A stretch of DNA of 64,000 nt from the NCBI GenBank assembly GCA_936940865.1, contig CAKZJB010000082.1, positions 16,341 to 80,340 of the forward strand. The letters run 5' to 3'. Position numbers and translations under genes: made by a program. This stretch comes from an uncultured Asticcacaulis sp. (GTDB taxonomy: Bacteria > Pseudomonadota > Alphaproteobacteria > Caulobacterales > Caulobacteraceae). A model generated the notes under the pieces. It had not been told where the DNA came from, searched no databases, and was given only the letters and a program-made list of their open reading frames with translations. Below, piece after piece: positions 36,113-47,157 of the stretch. Numbering within the stretch: the stretch's first letter is position 1; every line of letters starts with the position of its first letter.

Positions 36113-37840
36113 CTATTGCGCTTCTATGCGGAAGTCGTCGAAGGCGGCATAGCCGACGCGTGTCGAAACGCTGGACGGCGTGCCCGACGGGCTTTGCGCG
36201 AACAGGCCGATCTGCGCGCCCACCCAGCGCGACGGCTGGCTTATGAAGCCGTCGCCGAGCGGCGTCCAGGTCTTGCCGTCGAGGCTGTAGCTGAAGGTCA
36301 CTTTGGCATGGGTTTCCTGGCGCATGGCCGGCCAGACGATCAGATAGCCTGCAGGAGGTTCGGCCGGCGTAACCACAGGTGTCAAACTGGCTTTCAACCA
36401 CACCTCACCCTTTATTTTTCCGGGTGCGACGACCTTGGTCTCCGCCCGGTTCCTGTCGGCGGCAATCCGCGTCACCTGCTCAAGAACGATGCCGTCCTTC
36501 GTATTCTCAAGGCCGATAAAACCATAGTTATAACCCAGCAGAAGCAGCCCTGCCCGCTCGCCTTCCCATTTTGGATTGAGGGTCATCTTCGTCACGGCGG
36601 AAAAAGCCGTGTTGGGCAGTTTCTGCGTCAGCTCGTTGCCGGCCTCGTAGAGATTGGCCGAGGACGAAATCGATTTGAGTCTAAGCCAGCCGGGCTGCGA
36701 CACCGCGTCGGCCCAGTCGTCGCCGGGATTGGCGTTCCATTGCCAGGCCAGATTGAAACCATGGTCGAAGTCATCATCACCGACCGGCACGCTGACCGGC
36801 TGCGGCGCGGTTTTCGGCTTGCGGAACGTCAGGACCGGCTGGCCGAACGCCTTGCCTTTCTGCCGTACGCCGATAACCGGCCAGCCGTCCTTCCACTGCA
36901 TGGGCTCCAGCCAGACACGGCGGCCGTAGGAATCGGTGTCCTGGAAGTGCAGGAACCAGTCCTCGCCCGATGCCGTATCGACCCAGGCCCCCTGGTGCGG
37001 GCCGTTGGCGCCGGGTGTGGCGCCCTGGTCCATGACGTTGCGCGGCTCGTACGGCCCGTTGATCGCCTTCGAGCGAAAGACGGCCTGCCAGCCGTTCTTC
37101 ACCCCACCCGCCGGCGCGAAGATGTAGTAAAAGCCCTGGCGCTTATAGATTTTCGGCCCTTCGATGGTGAACCACGGCGCGGGCCCCAAAGACGTTTCGA
37201 CCGGCGCCAGGGTCTTGCCATCGATCAGGATCTGTTCTTTTCCCTCGGTATGCGTGCCGTCGGCGTTCAACCGCTTCAGCACGATCTGGTTGTTGCGCCC
37301 GCCCGAGCGCGAGGCGGCATAGGCATGGACCAGCCAGCCCGTGCCGTCCTCATCCCAGAAGGGGCACGGGTCGATCGCGCCCTTGCTGTCGTCGACCAGG
37401 ACCGGCCTTGTCCACGGCCCCTTCGGGTCGGCGGCGCTGATCACGAAGATGCCGAAGTCGGGATCGGGATAATAAATGAGGTAGCGGCCATTGTGATAGC
37501 GGATGGCCGGCGCCCACACACCGCCGCCGCGCCGTGGCGTGCGAAAATGGTCCTGCGGCGGCAGGACGTCGAGCGCGTGGCCGATGATTTGCCAGTTGAC
37601 CAGATCCTTCGAATGCAGGATCGGCAGGCCGGGCACATTCACAAAGGAGGACGACACAAGGTAATAGTCGTCGCCGACACGGATGGCGTCCGGGTCGGAA
37701 TAGTCGCCGTTGAGCACCGGATTCTGGTAGGTCCCGTCACCCCGGTCCGGCACCCAGGCCCCCGTCGCAGGCGGTTCCGCCAGGACCTGCCCGGCTATAA
37801 GAAGCGTGCTTGCCGCGACCAGGAACCCGAAACGCACCAT
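36113..37840 (-). CDS. GH43-family glycosidase (beta-xylosidase/arabinosidase-like)
   Basis: GTYQNPVLNGDYSDPDAIRVGDDYYLVSSSFVNVPGLPILHSKDLVNWQIIGHAL; DPCPFWDEDGTGWLV; EGPKIYKRQGFYYIFAPAGG; C-terminal concanavalin-like domain. Start MVRFGFLVAAS near 37840. Confidence 0.93.
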   Translation of the reverse strand: MVRFGFLVAASTLLIAGQVLAEPPATGAWVPDRGDGTYQNPVLNGDYSDPDAIRVGDDYYLVSSSFVNVPGLPILHSKDLVNWQIIGHALDVLPPQDHFRTPRRGGGVWAPAIRYHNGRYLIYYPDPDFGIFVISAADPKGPWTRPVLVDDSKGAIDPCPFWDEDGTGWLVHAYAASRSGGRNNQIVLKRLNADGTHTEGKEQILIDGKTLAPVETSLGPAPWFTIEGPKIYKRQGFYYIFAPAGGVKNGWQAVFRSKAINGPYEPRNVMDQGATPGANGPHQGAWVDTASGEDWFLHFQDTDSYGRRVWLEPMQWKDGWPVIGVRQKGKAFGQPVLTFRKPKTAPQPVSVPVGDDDFDHGFNLAWQWNANPGDDWADAVSQPGWLRLKSISSSANLYEAGNELTQKLPNTAFSAVTKMTLNPKWEGERAGLLLLGYNYGFIGLENTKDGIVLEQVTRIAADRNRAETKVVAPGKIKGEVWLKASLTPVVTPAEPPAGYLIVWPAMRQETHAKVTFSYSLDGKTWTPLGDGFISQPSRWVGAQIGLFAQSPSGTPSSVSTRVGYAAFDDFRIEAQ

Positions 37841-37921
37841 GTCATCCTCACCCATATTGTCTGAGTTCCGGGGAGTCTTAGAGGATGCGCAAACCCTGCG
37901 CAAGCAGGCAGGTAACCGGTA

Positions 37922-38938
37922 TCAACTGTCGCCCATCACCACGGCATAAAGGTCCTTGACCTTGCCCGAGGTGACGTCGGTGACACTGACGCCGGCCGAG
38001 TTGACGACGGCGTCGGCCGAGTGCGTCCAGGCATCGGCAATCATGTCGCGCAAATCCGAGGCGCCGCGCGCCAAAAGCGTCGCCAGGAATTCGGCGCCGG
38101 CATTCGAATCCGGCTTGAAGGCGCCCGTTTTCTCCAGCCCGTAGAGCGGCACCACCTGCGTCCAGTTGCGCTTCAGCCGCGCAGCAATACAGGATTCCTG
38201 TGTGCCCGGGCACGATGTCTGCGGCGACACGCGGTCATGCACCATGGCCTGGTTCACGTGATCGTGGACGTAAGGCCCTTCGACCGGCCAGTGGACATGC
38301 TCGGTCGTAAAACCCTCCGGATTCGGGAAGTCGCCCCAGCCGTCATAGTGGATCGAGACGTGCATGGGCTGGGTGGCGTCACCGGCATAGTGCGACAGGA
38401 TGCCGATGTCGCGCAGAACAAGGTCCTGACGGCGGCGCATGGCCTCTTTCAGGTCGGCCAGCTTCGCCTTGTCCTTTTCCCCGGCAATCGCCAGTTCGAT
38501 GACGCGCAGCACACCGAAATCCTTGCGCACCTGGGCATAGGCGTCGGACAGGCTGTAATAGAGGTAGCCAGCCTTGATCGGGTCGCCGCCATGGGCGCGC
38601 ACCGCCGCGTCGTAATCGGAATGCGTCGCCGGCATGGCGGTCAATTCCGTGCCCGCCAGCGTCAGGCCATTGTCGTCGAGGCGCATCAGGTGCGCCGGGT
38701 CGCGCTCGGCGTCGTGGATGGCGCCGGCCTTGCGCCAGATATCGGGTTCACGCGAGTACTGGCCGACATCCCTTACCGATTGCCGCAGGTACAGAAACGC
38801 CGGCAACCCTTTCGGCAGGGCGCGCATGGCCTCCTCGCCGACCAGCCGGTGGCCGGTATCGCCCCAGGCCAGAGCCTGTCCGGCACAAAGGCTGCCGGCG
38901 GCAAACAGAAGCGTGCATGTCAAGGATTTCAGGCGCAT
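37922..38938 (-). CDS. S1/P1 nuclease (exported)
   Basis: Signal peptide ending GQALA followed by WGDTGHRLVGEEAM (mature N-terminal Trp, GDTGH); HYAGDATQPMHVSIHYDGWGDFP; zinc ligands typical of S1/P1 nucleases. Confidence 0.9.
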   Translation of the reverse strand: MRLKSLTCTLLFAAGSLCAGQALAWGDTGHRLVGEEAMRALPKGLPAFLYLRQSVRDVGQYSREPDIWRKAGAIHDAERDPAHLMRLDDNGLTLAGTELTAMPATHSDYDAAVRAHGGDPIKAGYLYYSLSDAYAQVRKDFGVLRVIELAIAGEKDKAKLADLKEAMRRRQDLVLRDIGILSHYAGDATQPMHVSIHYDGWGDFPNPEGFTTEHVHWPVEGPYVHDHVNQAMVHDRVSPQTSCPGTQESCIAARLKRNWTQVVPLYGLEKTGAFKPDSNAGAEFLATLLARGASDLRDMIADAWTHSADAVVNSAGVSVTDVTSGKVKDLYAVVMGDS

Positions 38939-38975
38939 GGATGTCTCCTTAAGAGGGCTGAGACTTAACACAAAA

Positions 38976-39002
38976 AAGGAGCGCCGGAATGCGGCGCTCC
39001 TT
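38976..39002 (-). terminator. Rho-independent terminator of the TonB-dependent receptor gene
   Basis: AAGGAGCGCC-GGAATGC-GGCGCTCCTT perfect 10-bp stem; T-run follows on the minus strand (AAAAAA at 38972-38977 on plus). Confidence 0.75.
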
Positions 39003-39025
39003 ATGTTTTTGACCAATCGGTCGGT

Positions 39026-42000
39026 TTAGAAGCTGTACTTCAGGCCGGCCATGACCGAGTAGAGGGTCGCCGACTGGTTGACCGTCGGCGTGGTCATCGT
39101 CGTCGAGACGCTCGAGATACGGTAGCTGGCGCAGACCGGGCTCGAGGTCGTGACCGCATTGCCGCTGGCGTCGGCGCAGGCCACCTTGTAGACCGGCGTA
39201 CCCTGACGGCCGTCCGAACCATATTCGGCCACGACACCCCACTTCTTGTTGATCAGGTTACCGATGTTGAAGAAGTCGAGGGTGAAGACGACCTTATGAC
39301 CGTCGAACCACGGCATCGGCAGGTCCTGGGCGACGTGCAGATCCCAGCGCTTGACGTCGGGATTCTTGTTCGAACCCTTCGACAGGATGCCGGTCGGCAG
39401 GTCGAACTTGCTGACGATCTTCTGCAGGTTGGTCAGGTCCGCCTGGGTGGCGAAATAGACCGGCACATTGCCCGTCATGAAGCCGAGGCTGTTGCCCGCC
39501 ATCGGCGTCGTCATCTGCGGGATGAAGGCCAGTTGGTTGTTCGATACGACGCCGAAGACCTGGCCGCGGGCGGCCGAGCCGGCGTCGGCGACGTAGAAGG
39601 ACAACGGACGGCCGCTGTGCATGTCGCCGAACAGCGAGAAGACGGTCGGTGCATCCTTCATCCACTCGACCTTATAGGTCGCGCTGACCTTGTAGCCCGT
39701 GCGGATTTCGAAGGTCGACTTGCCCTTGGTCGGCGCATTGGGGTCTTCCAGGCTGATCTGGTCGCCGTAGTTCGAGCCGCCGCAGCAGTCGGTAGTCGCG
39801 AACTCGGGGATGCCGCCATACTGGTTGGTCGACTGGTGTGTCGCCGCGAGCATGACGTCGAGGTGGTCTGTCGGGTTCAGCAGCTTGTCGAAGCTCTGGG
39901 CCAGCGACAGGGCCACGGTCTGGCTCGACGACTGGATGGACGGGTTATAGGCCTGGATATCGTAGCCCGAACCCGGATTGGCCAGGTCGTACATCGGCGT
40001 GCCATCGGCATTGGTGGCAACGTCGAGGCCGGCGGTCTGGCGGGCCGCATAGATCGACTGGTTCTTGGCGTCCAGCGTCGTTCCGGAAGTCGCGGCGACT
40101 TGCAGGCCGTCATAGCGGATGCGGCCGTCCGGCGTATATTGCTGGACGCCGTTGACCTTCAGCAGACGCGCACGGACGTCGCGGAAGGCCAGACCCGTGT
40201 GGCTGCGGACGAACACACCGTCGACACCCAGCGTCGTGCCGGTCGGCAGGCGCCAGTGACCGGCGAAGTTGAACTTCCAGTCCGACGGCATCTCGAAGCC
40301 CTGCGCCAGGCTGTTGGTATTGGCGACGCGAACGAGACCGGGGTTCAGCGACAGCAGCGAGGTGCCCGAGGACGGCACCCCTTGCGCAAAGGTCGTGTCC
40401 GACTTGTTGATGTTCATCAGCGGCGACACGGTCGCGTCGCTGGCCAGGAAGGTCGCGCCCGAATTGGTTTCCTTGAAGGACCCGTCGGACTGGCGCTGGA
40501 GGGTAAAGGTCGCCGTCAGAATGCCGGTGTTGCCGAAGCGGTTCGACAGGAAGACGTCCGGCAGACCGCCAGTATAGAGGCCGAAGCTGCCCGAGGCGTC
40601 GAACGTGTTGTCGTCGCTGTGCCACTTGGCGCCGATACGGGGCGCCAGGACGCTCAGGCCATCATAGGTGACCTGGTTGTTATAGCCATAGCGGGCTGTG
40701 AAGTTCGGGTTCAGCGCCGGCTTGTCGCTCTGCTTCCAGAAGTCGTAGCGCAGGCCATAGTTGACCGTCGTGTTGTGGAACGGATCGAACGTGTCCTGCA
40801 GGAACAGGGTATGGTTGGTATAGGTGAAATCGGCTGCGGCCTTACCCGTCTCGCCGGTAGGATAGTTATTGTAGAACAGCTGGTCGACCGCGCCGGCAGC
40901 AAAATCCGCCTGGCTGTCGAAGTAGTAGACACCGTTGGCGCCCTGGACGAACAGGTTGTAGATGTGGATCTGCTTGCCCTGATAGCCCCCCTTGATCGAA
41001 TGGTCGTTCAGGCGATAGGTGCCGGTGAAGGAGGCGCCGTTATTGGTCGTCTTCAGCACGTTGGCCTGGCGGAACTGGTCGGGACCGAAGTTCAGCGTCA
41101 GCTTGCCCGACGTACAGCTCGAAACGGCGCCAGCGCTTGTGGCGTCCGCGCAGACCTGGATATTCGAGAAGCCCTGCCCTTCCGGCGGGGTCTGGCCGCG
41201 CTGATAGTTGCGCCACGCGATACGGGCTTCGGTCGAGAAATGATCCGTCCAGCGCGAGTTCAGCTGGATGGCGTAGTTGTCCTCGTTTTCCGGCTGGGTA
41301 TACCAGTTGGTATTGAGGAACAGGGCGGAACTCGAAGCCGGCGCCCCCTTCCACAGGAAGGAATAGGCGTGGCGGTAGGTCGCCGACAGGCGCTGGCCGT
41401 CCATGATGTTCCAGTCGACCTTGATCGAGTACTTCTCGTCCTTGAAGTCGGTGGTCAGCGGAATCGAGCCCGGGTTCAGCTTCGACGAAGCCGCATAGGT
41501 CGCCCAGGGCGCCAGCATGGCGTCGATATCGGCCTGGGTGAAGGGGACGCCGCCGTTTAACAGCGAGGTGCCGAAACCGGCGCCGGCCGGACCCGCGCCG
41601 ACGACCGAAGCCGAGGTGTATTTCTCATAAGACGTAGCGAAGAACAGACGGTCCTTCAGGATCGGCCCCGAGAAGAAGAAGCCGTAGTTCTTGTCCGGGA
41701 CATACAGGGTGACCTTGTTGGCCGCGTGGGTGTCCGGATGGTAAAGCTGGTTGCCGTTCCACGACTTGTCGCGGATATAGGTGAAGGCCGAGCCGTGGAA
41801 GCTGTTGGTGCCCGAGCGCAGGATCAGGTTGAGCGCACCGCCGGTGAAGTCGCCTTCTTCGACGTCGGCCGGCACGGCCTGCACCGTCATCTGCTCGACG
41901 GCCTCGAGCGAGATCGGGCCAAGATTGGTCGACAGGCCACCGGTGTTGAGACCGAAGTCATCGTTCGAACGCACGCCGTCAATAGTGATGCGGTTGGCGC

Positions 42001-42550
42001 GCGGAGCCGAGCCGGCGATGTAGAGGCCGCCGGAGGGGCCCGTACCGCGGGTGTTCGGGTCGAGCTGGGTCAGGGGATCGCGGCGCGCCGCTTCGCGGAT
42101 ATCGCGCTTGTAGGTGACGACATTTGCGATGGCGTCGTGGTCGAGGCGTGTACGTGAGCCGGCATTCGACAGGTTCGGGCGCTTGCCCTTGACGACGACG
42201 GTCTGGGTGGTCGCTTCGAGCGCGACATCGAGCTTGCGCTGGTCGCCGAGCGTCAGATAGACATCGCCGGTCTTGCTGATCGAGTATCCGCCGGCGGAAA
42301 TGTCGATCTCGTAAGGGCCGCCGACCTTGAGGCCGGACAGTTCATAATTGCCGTTCTTGTCCGTGCGGGTGACTTCGCGCGTACCCGTCGGCGTGTGGAT
42401 GACGGTAACGGTGGCGCCGGCAACCGGCTGGCCTGCCCCATCGGTGACCACGCCGCGCAGGGCCGCCGTCGTTTGCTGAGCGTGGACGGCCGGCGCGGAC
42501 GCGGCCAGGAGCGCGAAAGCCGCGGCGCCCATCATGTATCTGTTGAACAT
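39026..42550 (-). CDS. TonB-dependent receptor with N-terminal carboxypeptidase-regulatory-like domain (Oar-like)
   Basis: MFNRYMMGAAAFALLAASAPAVHAQQTTAALRGVVTDGAGQPVAGATVTVIHTPTGTREVTRTDKNGNYELSGLKVGGPYEI; plug NRITIDGVRSNDDFGLNTGG; C-terminal ATLYSVMAGLKYSF. Confidence 0.93.
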   Translation of the reverse strand: MFNRYMMGAAAFALLAASAPAVHAQQTTAALRGVVTDGAGQPVAGATVTVIHTPTGTREVTRTDKNGNYELSGLKVGGPYEIDISAGGYSISKTGDVYLTLGDQRKLDVALEATTQTVVVKGKRPNLSNAGSRTRLDHDAIANVVTYKRDIREAARRDPLTQLDPNTRGTGPSGGLYIAGSAPRANRITIDGVRSNDDFGLNTGGLSTNLGPISLEAVEQMTVQAVPADVEEGDFTGGALNLILRSGTNSFHGSAFTYIRDKSWNGNQLYHPDTHAANKVTLYVPDKNYGFFFSGPILKDRLFFATSYEKYTSASVVGAGPAGAGFGTSLLNGGVPFTQADIDAMLAPWATYAASSKLNPGSIPLTTDFKDEKYSIKVDWNIMDGQRLSATYRHAYSFLWKGAPASSSALFLNTNWYTQPENEDNYAIQLNSRWTDHFSTEARIAWRNYQRGQTPPEGQGFSNIQVCADATSAGAVSSCTSGKLTLNFGPDQFRQANVLKTTNNGASFTGTYRLNDHSIKGGYQGKQIHIYNLFVQGANGVYYFDSQADFAAGAVDQLFYNNYPTGETGKAAADFTYTNHTLFLQDTFDPFHNTTVNYGLRYDFWKQSDKPALNPNFTARYGYNNQVTYDGLSVLAPRIGAKWHSDDNTFDASGSFGLYTGGLPDVFLSNRFGNTGILTATFTLQRQSDGSFKETNSGATFLASDATVSPLMNINKSDTTFAQGVPSSGTSLLSLNPGLVRVANTNSLAQGFEMPSDWKFNFAGHWRLPTGTTLGVDGVFVRSHTGLAFRDVRARLLKVNGVQQYTPDGRIRYDGLQVAATSGTTLDAKNQSIYAARQTAGLDVATNADGTPMYDLANPGSGYDIQAYNPSIQSSSQTVALSLAQSFDKLLNPTDHLDVMLAATHQSTNQYGGIPEFATTDCCGGSNYGDQISLEDPNAPTKGKSTFEIRTGYKVSATYKVEWMKDAPTVFSLFGDMHSGRPLSFYVADAGSAARGQVFGVVSNNQLAFIPQMTTPMAGNSLGFMTGNVPVYFATQADLTNLQKIVSKFDLPTGILSKGSNKNPDVKRWDLHVAQDLPMPWFDGHKVVFTLDFFNIGNLINKKWGVVAEYGSDGRQGTPVYKVACADASGNAVTTSSPVCASYRISSVSTTMTTPTVNQSATLYSVMAGLKYSF

Positions 42551-42854
42551 CGAAATCCCCTTACATCCCGCCAGACCGGCAGAGGTTTTGCGCCTGTAAT
42601 CGGTGCATTTGAAATTACTGTGACAGTTGCAGCGCAACGCAACATGCCGAGGTTAACTTTGCTGCGGTGCGATCAAATTGTCACAAAGGAGGCGAGAAAG
42701 GTCGTGCTTTGGTATCGTTTTTAGCGCTTTCACGGTGTATTTTGTCGCGCTTGCAATTGTGCGTCGCGCCAATTCCCCTGCCCCAAGGTCAGCATGGCAT
42801 CTTTGCGGCGACCTGCCCTATCCTGCTCGCGCTGGGGAAGTGCGGAGTTATCCC

Positions 42855-43013
42855 ATGCCGAAAGAATCAGCCGGTCAGAAAAAGAAGATCGAAAAAGTCA
42901 TGCACGAGTACAAGGAAGGCGACCTGAAAAGCGGCAGCGGGGCCAAGGTCAAGTCGCACGATCAGGCCGTCGCCATCGCCATGCACGAGGCGCACGTTCC
43001 GAAGAGGCGTTGA
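42855..43013 (+). CDS. DUF6496-like small basic protein, 52 aa
   Basis: MPKESAGQKKKIEKVMHEYKEGDLKSGSGAKVKSHDQAVAIAMHEAHVPKRR. Confidence 0.75.
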   Translation: MPKESAGQKKKIEKVMHEYKEGDLKSGSGAKVKSHDQAVAIAMHEAHVPKRR

Positions 43014-43015
43014 AC

Positions 43016-43054
43016 AAAAAACGCCGGCCACGCACTTGCGGCCGGCGTTTTTTC
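43016..43054. terminator. Bidirectional Rho-independent terminator between DUF6496-like gene and cyoD
   Basis: AAAAAACGCCGGCC-ACGCACTTGC-GGCCGGCGTTTTTT: perfect GC stem flanked by A-run and T-run. Confidence 0.85.
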
Positions 43055-43075
43055 ATTGGCGGCGAAACACCCGGG

Positions 43076-43474
43076 TCAATCGACCGACATCATGCCGGGC
43101 ATCATGTTGTGGTTCATGTGGTACATGACCCACAGCGTCCCGACGATCAGGATGAGCACGATGATCAGGGCGACGACGAAGGCGGCGTTGTTCCACACCT
43201 GGCTCGACGACACGTTCATATGGAGGAAGTAGACAAGGTGCACGACGATCTGCACGACGCCGATACCGATGATCACGGGGATCAGCGTCGCCACCGGCAT
43301 CAGGTGCATCATGGTCATGGCGAACGGCACCGCCGTCAGCACGACCGACAGGATGAAGCCGATCAGGTACGACTTGACCGAGCCGTGGCTGCCGTCGTGA
43401 TGGGCATGGGCCAGTTCGGCGGCCGTCTGGTCCGTCGGCACCGGCTTGACGTGGTGGGATTTGTGGCTGGCCAT
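43076..43474 (-). CDS. cyoD: Cytochrome o ubiquinol oxidase subunit IV
   Basis: SVKSYLIGFILSVVLTAVPFAMTMMHLMP...VHLVYFLHMN; last gene of cyoABCD order. Confidence 0.92.
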   Translation of the reverse strand: MASHKSHHVKPVPTDQTAAELAHAHHDGSHGSVKSYLIGFILSVVLTAVPFAMTMMHLMPVATLIPVIIGIGVVQIVVHLVYFLHMNVSSSQVWNNAAFVVALIIVLILIVGTLWVMYHMNHNMMPGMMSVD

Positions 43475-44130
43475 CAGGCGGCTCCCATCAGATAGACGAT
43501 CGTGAAGACACCGATCCAGATGATGTCGAGGAAGTGCCAGAACAGGCTGAGGCACATCAGGCGGATACGGTTTTGCGGCGTCAGCCCGCGCTTGAACAGG
43601 TGGACGAACATCGCGCCCATCCAGATCAGGCCCGAGGTAACGTGCAGACCGTGCGTGCCGACCAGCGTAAAGAAGCCCGACAGGAAGGCCGAACGGTTCG
43701 GGCCGTTGCCTTCGGCGATCAGCTTGGCGAATTCATGGATTTCCATGCCCATGAAGCCCAGGCCGCACAGGGCGGTCAGGACCAGCCAGCCGATCGTGCC
43801 TTTCAATTTGTTGGCTTCCATGCTGATCATGGCCAGACCGTAGGTCAGGGACGAGATCAGCAGCAGCGCCGTTTCGACCGCCACGTACGGCAGGTCGAAC
43901 AGCTCGCGGCCGTTCGGGCCGCCGGCCGTGCCGTCCTTCAATACCGCATAGCCCGCGAACACCGACGCGAACAGGATGCAGTCGCTCATCAGGTAGATCC
44001 AGAAGCCGAGCGTGACCTTGGGACCTTCGTCATGGTGATCGCCCGCGTGGTGATGGTCGTGCGGGTTGTGGTCGTAGGCGGAATCGAGTTCCTTTTTCAG
44101 CCCGTCGATGGGGCCCGAAATGCTGCTCAT
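43474..44130 (-). CDS. cyoC: Cytochrome o ubiquinol oxidase subunit III
   Basis: [24 protein letters not shown]...[15 protein letters not shown]...[21 protein letters not shown]. Confidence 0.95.
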   Translation of the reverse strand: MSSISGPIDGLKKELDSAYDHNPHDHHHAGDHHDEGPKVTLGFWIYLMSDCILFASVFAGYAVLKDGTAGGPNGRELFDLPYVAVETALLLISSLTYGLAMISMEANKLKGTIGWLVLTALCGLGFMGMEIHEFAKLIAEGNGPNRSAFLSGFFTLVGTHGLHVTSGLIWMGAMFVHLFKRGLTPQNRIRLMCLSLFWHFLDIIWIGVFTIVYLMGAA

Positions 44131-46154
44131 CAGGCGGCATCCTTCTTGTTGGCGGCCTGAAGTCTGGCGAAATAGGCGTCTTCGATCGCCTTCACCTCTT
44201 CGGGCTGCACATAATAGTCGCGGTCTTCATTGAAGGTGTGGACGATGCCGAGGCCGATCATGACCAGCAGAGCGCCGCCGGCCATCCACCAGATATGCCA
44301 GACCAGGCCGAAACCCAGGCCGACGCTGACCAGGCCGATCAACAGGCCGGTCGGCGTGTTGCGCGGCATATGGATGGGCTCGTAGGTCTTGGGGCGGGGA
44401 TGGCCCTGGCCGCGCTGCTTGGCGTCCCAGAAGGCATCGTGGTTGCCGATCTCGGGCACGACGGCGAAGTTGTAGAAGGGCGGCGGCGATGAGGTCGCCC
44501 ATTCCAGGGTGCGGGCATCCCACGGGTCGCCGGTGACGTCACGCAGTTCGTCGCGCTTCCAGATCGAGTAAGCGATCTGGGCCACCTGGGCGATGATGCC
44601 GGCGAAGATGATGAGCGCGCCCACCATGGCGACGATCAGATAGACGTGCCACACGGGGTTGTTCATATAATCGAGGCGGCGCGTCATGCCCATCAGGCCC
44701 AGCGCGTAGAGCGGCATGAAGGCGATGTAGAAACCCACCAGCCAGCACCAGAAGCTGACCTTGCCGAGGCCCGCATGCAGGCGGAAGCCGAAGGCCTTGG
44801 GGAACCAGTAGTTCAGGCCGGCGATGCAGGCGAAGACCACGCCACCGATGATGACGTTGTGGAAGTGGGCGATCAGGAAGACCGAGTTGTGCAGGACGAA
44901 GTCGGCGCCCGGCACGGCCATCAGAACGCCGGTCATGCCGCCGATGACGAAGGTGATGATGAAGCCTGTCGTCCACAGCATCGGCACTTCGAAGCGCACG
45001 CGGCCGCGGAACATCGTGAACAGCCAGTTGAAGATCTTCACGCCCGTCGGGATCGAGATGATCATCGTGGTGATGCCGAAGAAGGCGTTGACGTTGGCGC
45101 CGGCACCCATGGTGAAGAAGTGGTGCAGCCAGACGACGAACGACAAGAGGCAGATGCACATGGTGGCGTAGACCATGCCGTCGTAGCCGAACAGGCGCTT
45201 GCCCGAGAAGGTCGGGACGACTTCCGAGAAGATGCCGAAGGCGGGCAGCACCAGGATATAGACTTCGGGGTGGCCCCAGGCCCAGATGAGGTTGACGTAC
45301 ATCATCGGGTTGCCGCCGGCTTCGTTGGTAAAGAAGTGCATGCCGAAGTAGCGGTCGAGACCCAGCATGGCCAGAGTCACGGTCAGGATCGGGAAGGCCG
45401 CGATGATCAGGATGTTGGCGGCCAGGGTCGTCCAGGTGAAGATCGGCATGCGCATCAGGGTCATGCCCGGGGCGCGCATCTTGAAGATGGTCGTGACCAG
45501 GTTGACCCCGGACAGCAGCGTGCCGAGACCCGAAATCTGCAGCGCCCACAGGTAATAGTCGACGCCGACGCCCGGCGAATAGCTCAGTTCCGACAGCGGC
45601 GGATAGGCCAGCCAGCCAGTGTGGGCGAATTCGCCGACGACCAGCGAAACGTTGACCAGGATGGCGCCCGCGGCGGTCAGCCAGAAGCTCATGGAGTTAA
45701 GGTACGGGAAGGCGACGTCGCGCGCGCCGATCTGCAGCGGCATGACGATGTTCATCAGGCCGACGACGAACGGCATGGCCATGAAGAAGATCATGATGAC
45801 GCCGTGCGCGGTGAAGATCTGGTCGAAGTGCTCGGGCGGCAGGTAACCGTGCCCGCCGCCGGAGGCCAGGGCCTGCTGCGTGCGCATCATCAGCGCGTCG
45901 GCGAAGCCGCGCAGCAGCATGATCAGCGCCAGGATGATGTACATGGCGCCGATCTTCTTGTGGTCGACCGAGGTCAGCCACTCGGTCCACAGGTACTTCC
46001 ACTGCTTGAAGTAGGTGATGAGGCCGAGGACGAGGATCGCGCCGCCGACCATGCCGGCGCCGGCGACCATGATGATCGGCTCGTGCCAAGGCACCGAGTC
46101 GATGCCGAGCTTACCGGTCAGGAGATTTTCGGGATAGATCTTTGCGGGGTGCAT
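44130..46154 (-). CDS. cyoB: Cytochrome o ubiquinol oxidase subunit I
   Basis: [90 protein letters not shown] start at 46154. Confidence 0.96.
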   Translation of the reverse strand: MHPAKIYPENLLTGKLGIDSVPWHEPIIMVAGAGMVGGAILVLGLITYFKQWKYLWTEWLTSVDHKKIGAMYIILALIMLLRGFADALMMRTQQALASGGGHGYLPPEHFDQIFTAHGVIMIFFMAMPFVVGLMNIVMPLQIGARDVAFPYLNSMSFWLTAAGAILVNVSLVVGEFAHTGWLAYPPLSELSYSPGVGVDYYLWALQISGLGTLLSGVNLVTTIFKMRAPGMTLMRMPIFTWTTLAANILIIAAFPILTVTLAMLGLDRYFGMHFFTNEAGGNPMMYVNLIWAWGHPEVYILVLPAFGIFSEVVPTFSGKRLFGYDGMVYATMCICLLSFVVWLHHFFTMGAGANVNAFFGITTMIISIPTGVKIFNWLFTMFRGRVRFEVPMLWTTGFIITFVIGGMTGVLMAVPGADFVLHNSVFLIAHFHNVIIGGVVFACIAGLNYWFPKAFGFRLHAGLGKVSFWCWLVGFYIAFMPLYALGLMGMTRRLDYMNNPVWHVYLIVAMVGALIIFAGIIAQVAQIAYSIWKRDELRDVTGDPWDARTLEWATSSPPPFYNFAVVPEIGNHDAFWDAKQRGQGHPRPKTYEPIHMPRNTPTGLLIGLVSVGLGFGLVWHIWWMAGGALLVMIGLGIVHTFNEDRDYYVQPEEVKAIEDAYFARLQAANKKDAA

Positions 46155-46158
46155 GATG

Positions 46159-47157
46159 TCAGCTCTTGCGCTCAATCTTGGTGGCCTTCTTGCACTGCTC
46201 GGCGGACATGGACTTGACCATGGCCATCTTCATGCCGTCGTCGGTGCAGGTGGTGGAGCCGTCGGCGCACTTGTTGAGAACGCGATGGAAAAGGTTGGGG
46301 TCGACGCTGCCGTAGAAGCTTGCCGGAACGTCCTGGCTGCGCTTGGCAAGGGCGGCGTAGCCCGCCGTGTCGAGACTTTTCGTGGAGGTCTTCGCCTTGG
46401 CGATCCAGGCGTCGAAACCGGCCTGGTCCATGGCGCGCGCCGTGAACTTCATGCCGGCAAAGCCTTCGCCCGAATAGTTGGTCGACATGCCTTCGTAATC
46501 GCCGGCCGCATCGGCGCGCAGGTTCAGCTGCGTCTCCATGCCGGTCATGGTGTAGATCTGGCTGCCCAGTTGCGGCACGAAGAAGGCGTTCATCACCGTG
46601 GCGGACGTCAGGCGGAAATGGACCGGCGTACCTACCGGCAGGGCCAGTTCGTTGACCGAGGCTACGCCATAGTCTGGATAGATAAAGAGCCATTTCCAGT
46701 CGAGCGAGACGACTTCCACCTCGACCGGCTTTACATTGGGCGTGGTGGCCGCCACCGCCTTACGCGGGTCCAGCGTGTGCGTCGACACCCAGGTCACGGC
46801 GCCGAGCGCCAGGATGATCAAGCAGGGCACGGCCCAAACGACGGCTTCGATGCGGTTGGAATGCTCGAAATCGGGCGCATAGGTCGCGCGGGTGTTCGAG
46901 GCGCGATACTTCCAGGCGAAGGCGACCGTCATCACGATAACGGGAATGACCGGGATCAGCATCAGCGCGACAGCGAGCAGAATCAGGTCTTTTTCACCGG
47001 CTCCGACAGGCCCCTTGGGGTCCATCACAGCCATTTTACATCCGGACAAAACAAGCCCGGCGGCAGCCATCAGGCCTGCCATGGCGGCGGGCCTTATTGT
47101 GCGCCGCAGCATTTTCGACGCGGAGACAATCCCCGCAAAATGAATCGTGGAGGTCAT
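46159..47157 (-). CDS. cyoA: Cytochrome o ubiquinol oxidase subunit II
   Basis: Lipobox [85 protein letters not shown]. Confidence 0.95.
   Translation of the reverse strand: MTSTIHFAGIVSASKMLRRTIRPAAMAGLMAAAGLVLSGCKMAVMDPKGPVGAGEKDLILLAVALMLIPVIPVIVMTVAFAWKYRASNTRATYAPDFEHSNRIEAVVWAVPCLIILALGAVTWVSTHTLDPRKAVAATTPNVKPVEVEVVSLDWKWLFIYPDYGVASVNELALPVGTPVHFRLTSATVMNAFFVPQLGSQIYTMTGMETQLNLRADAAGDYEGMSTNYSGEGFAGMKFTARAMDQAGFDAWIAKAKTSTKSLDTAGYAALAKRSQDVPASFYGSVDPNLFHRVLNKCADGSTTCTDDGMKMAMVKSMSAEQCKKATKIERKS

Noticed and set aside
39296-41560. 754-aa plus-strand ORF antisense to the TonB receptor
   Set aside because: Shadow frame of the receptor gene; no domain motifs.
44646-46217. 523-aa plus-strand ORF antisense to cyoB
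   Set aside because: His/Asp/Glu-rich low-complexity antisense frame opposite a highly conserved gene.
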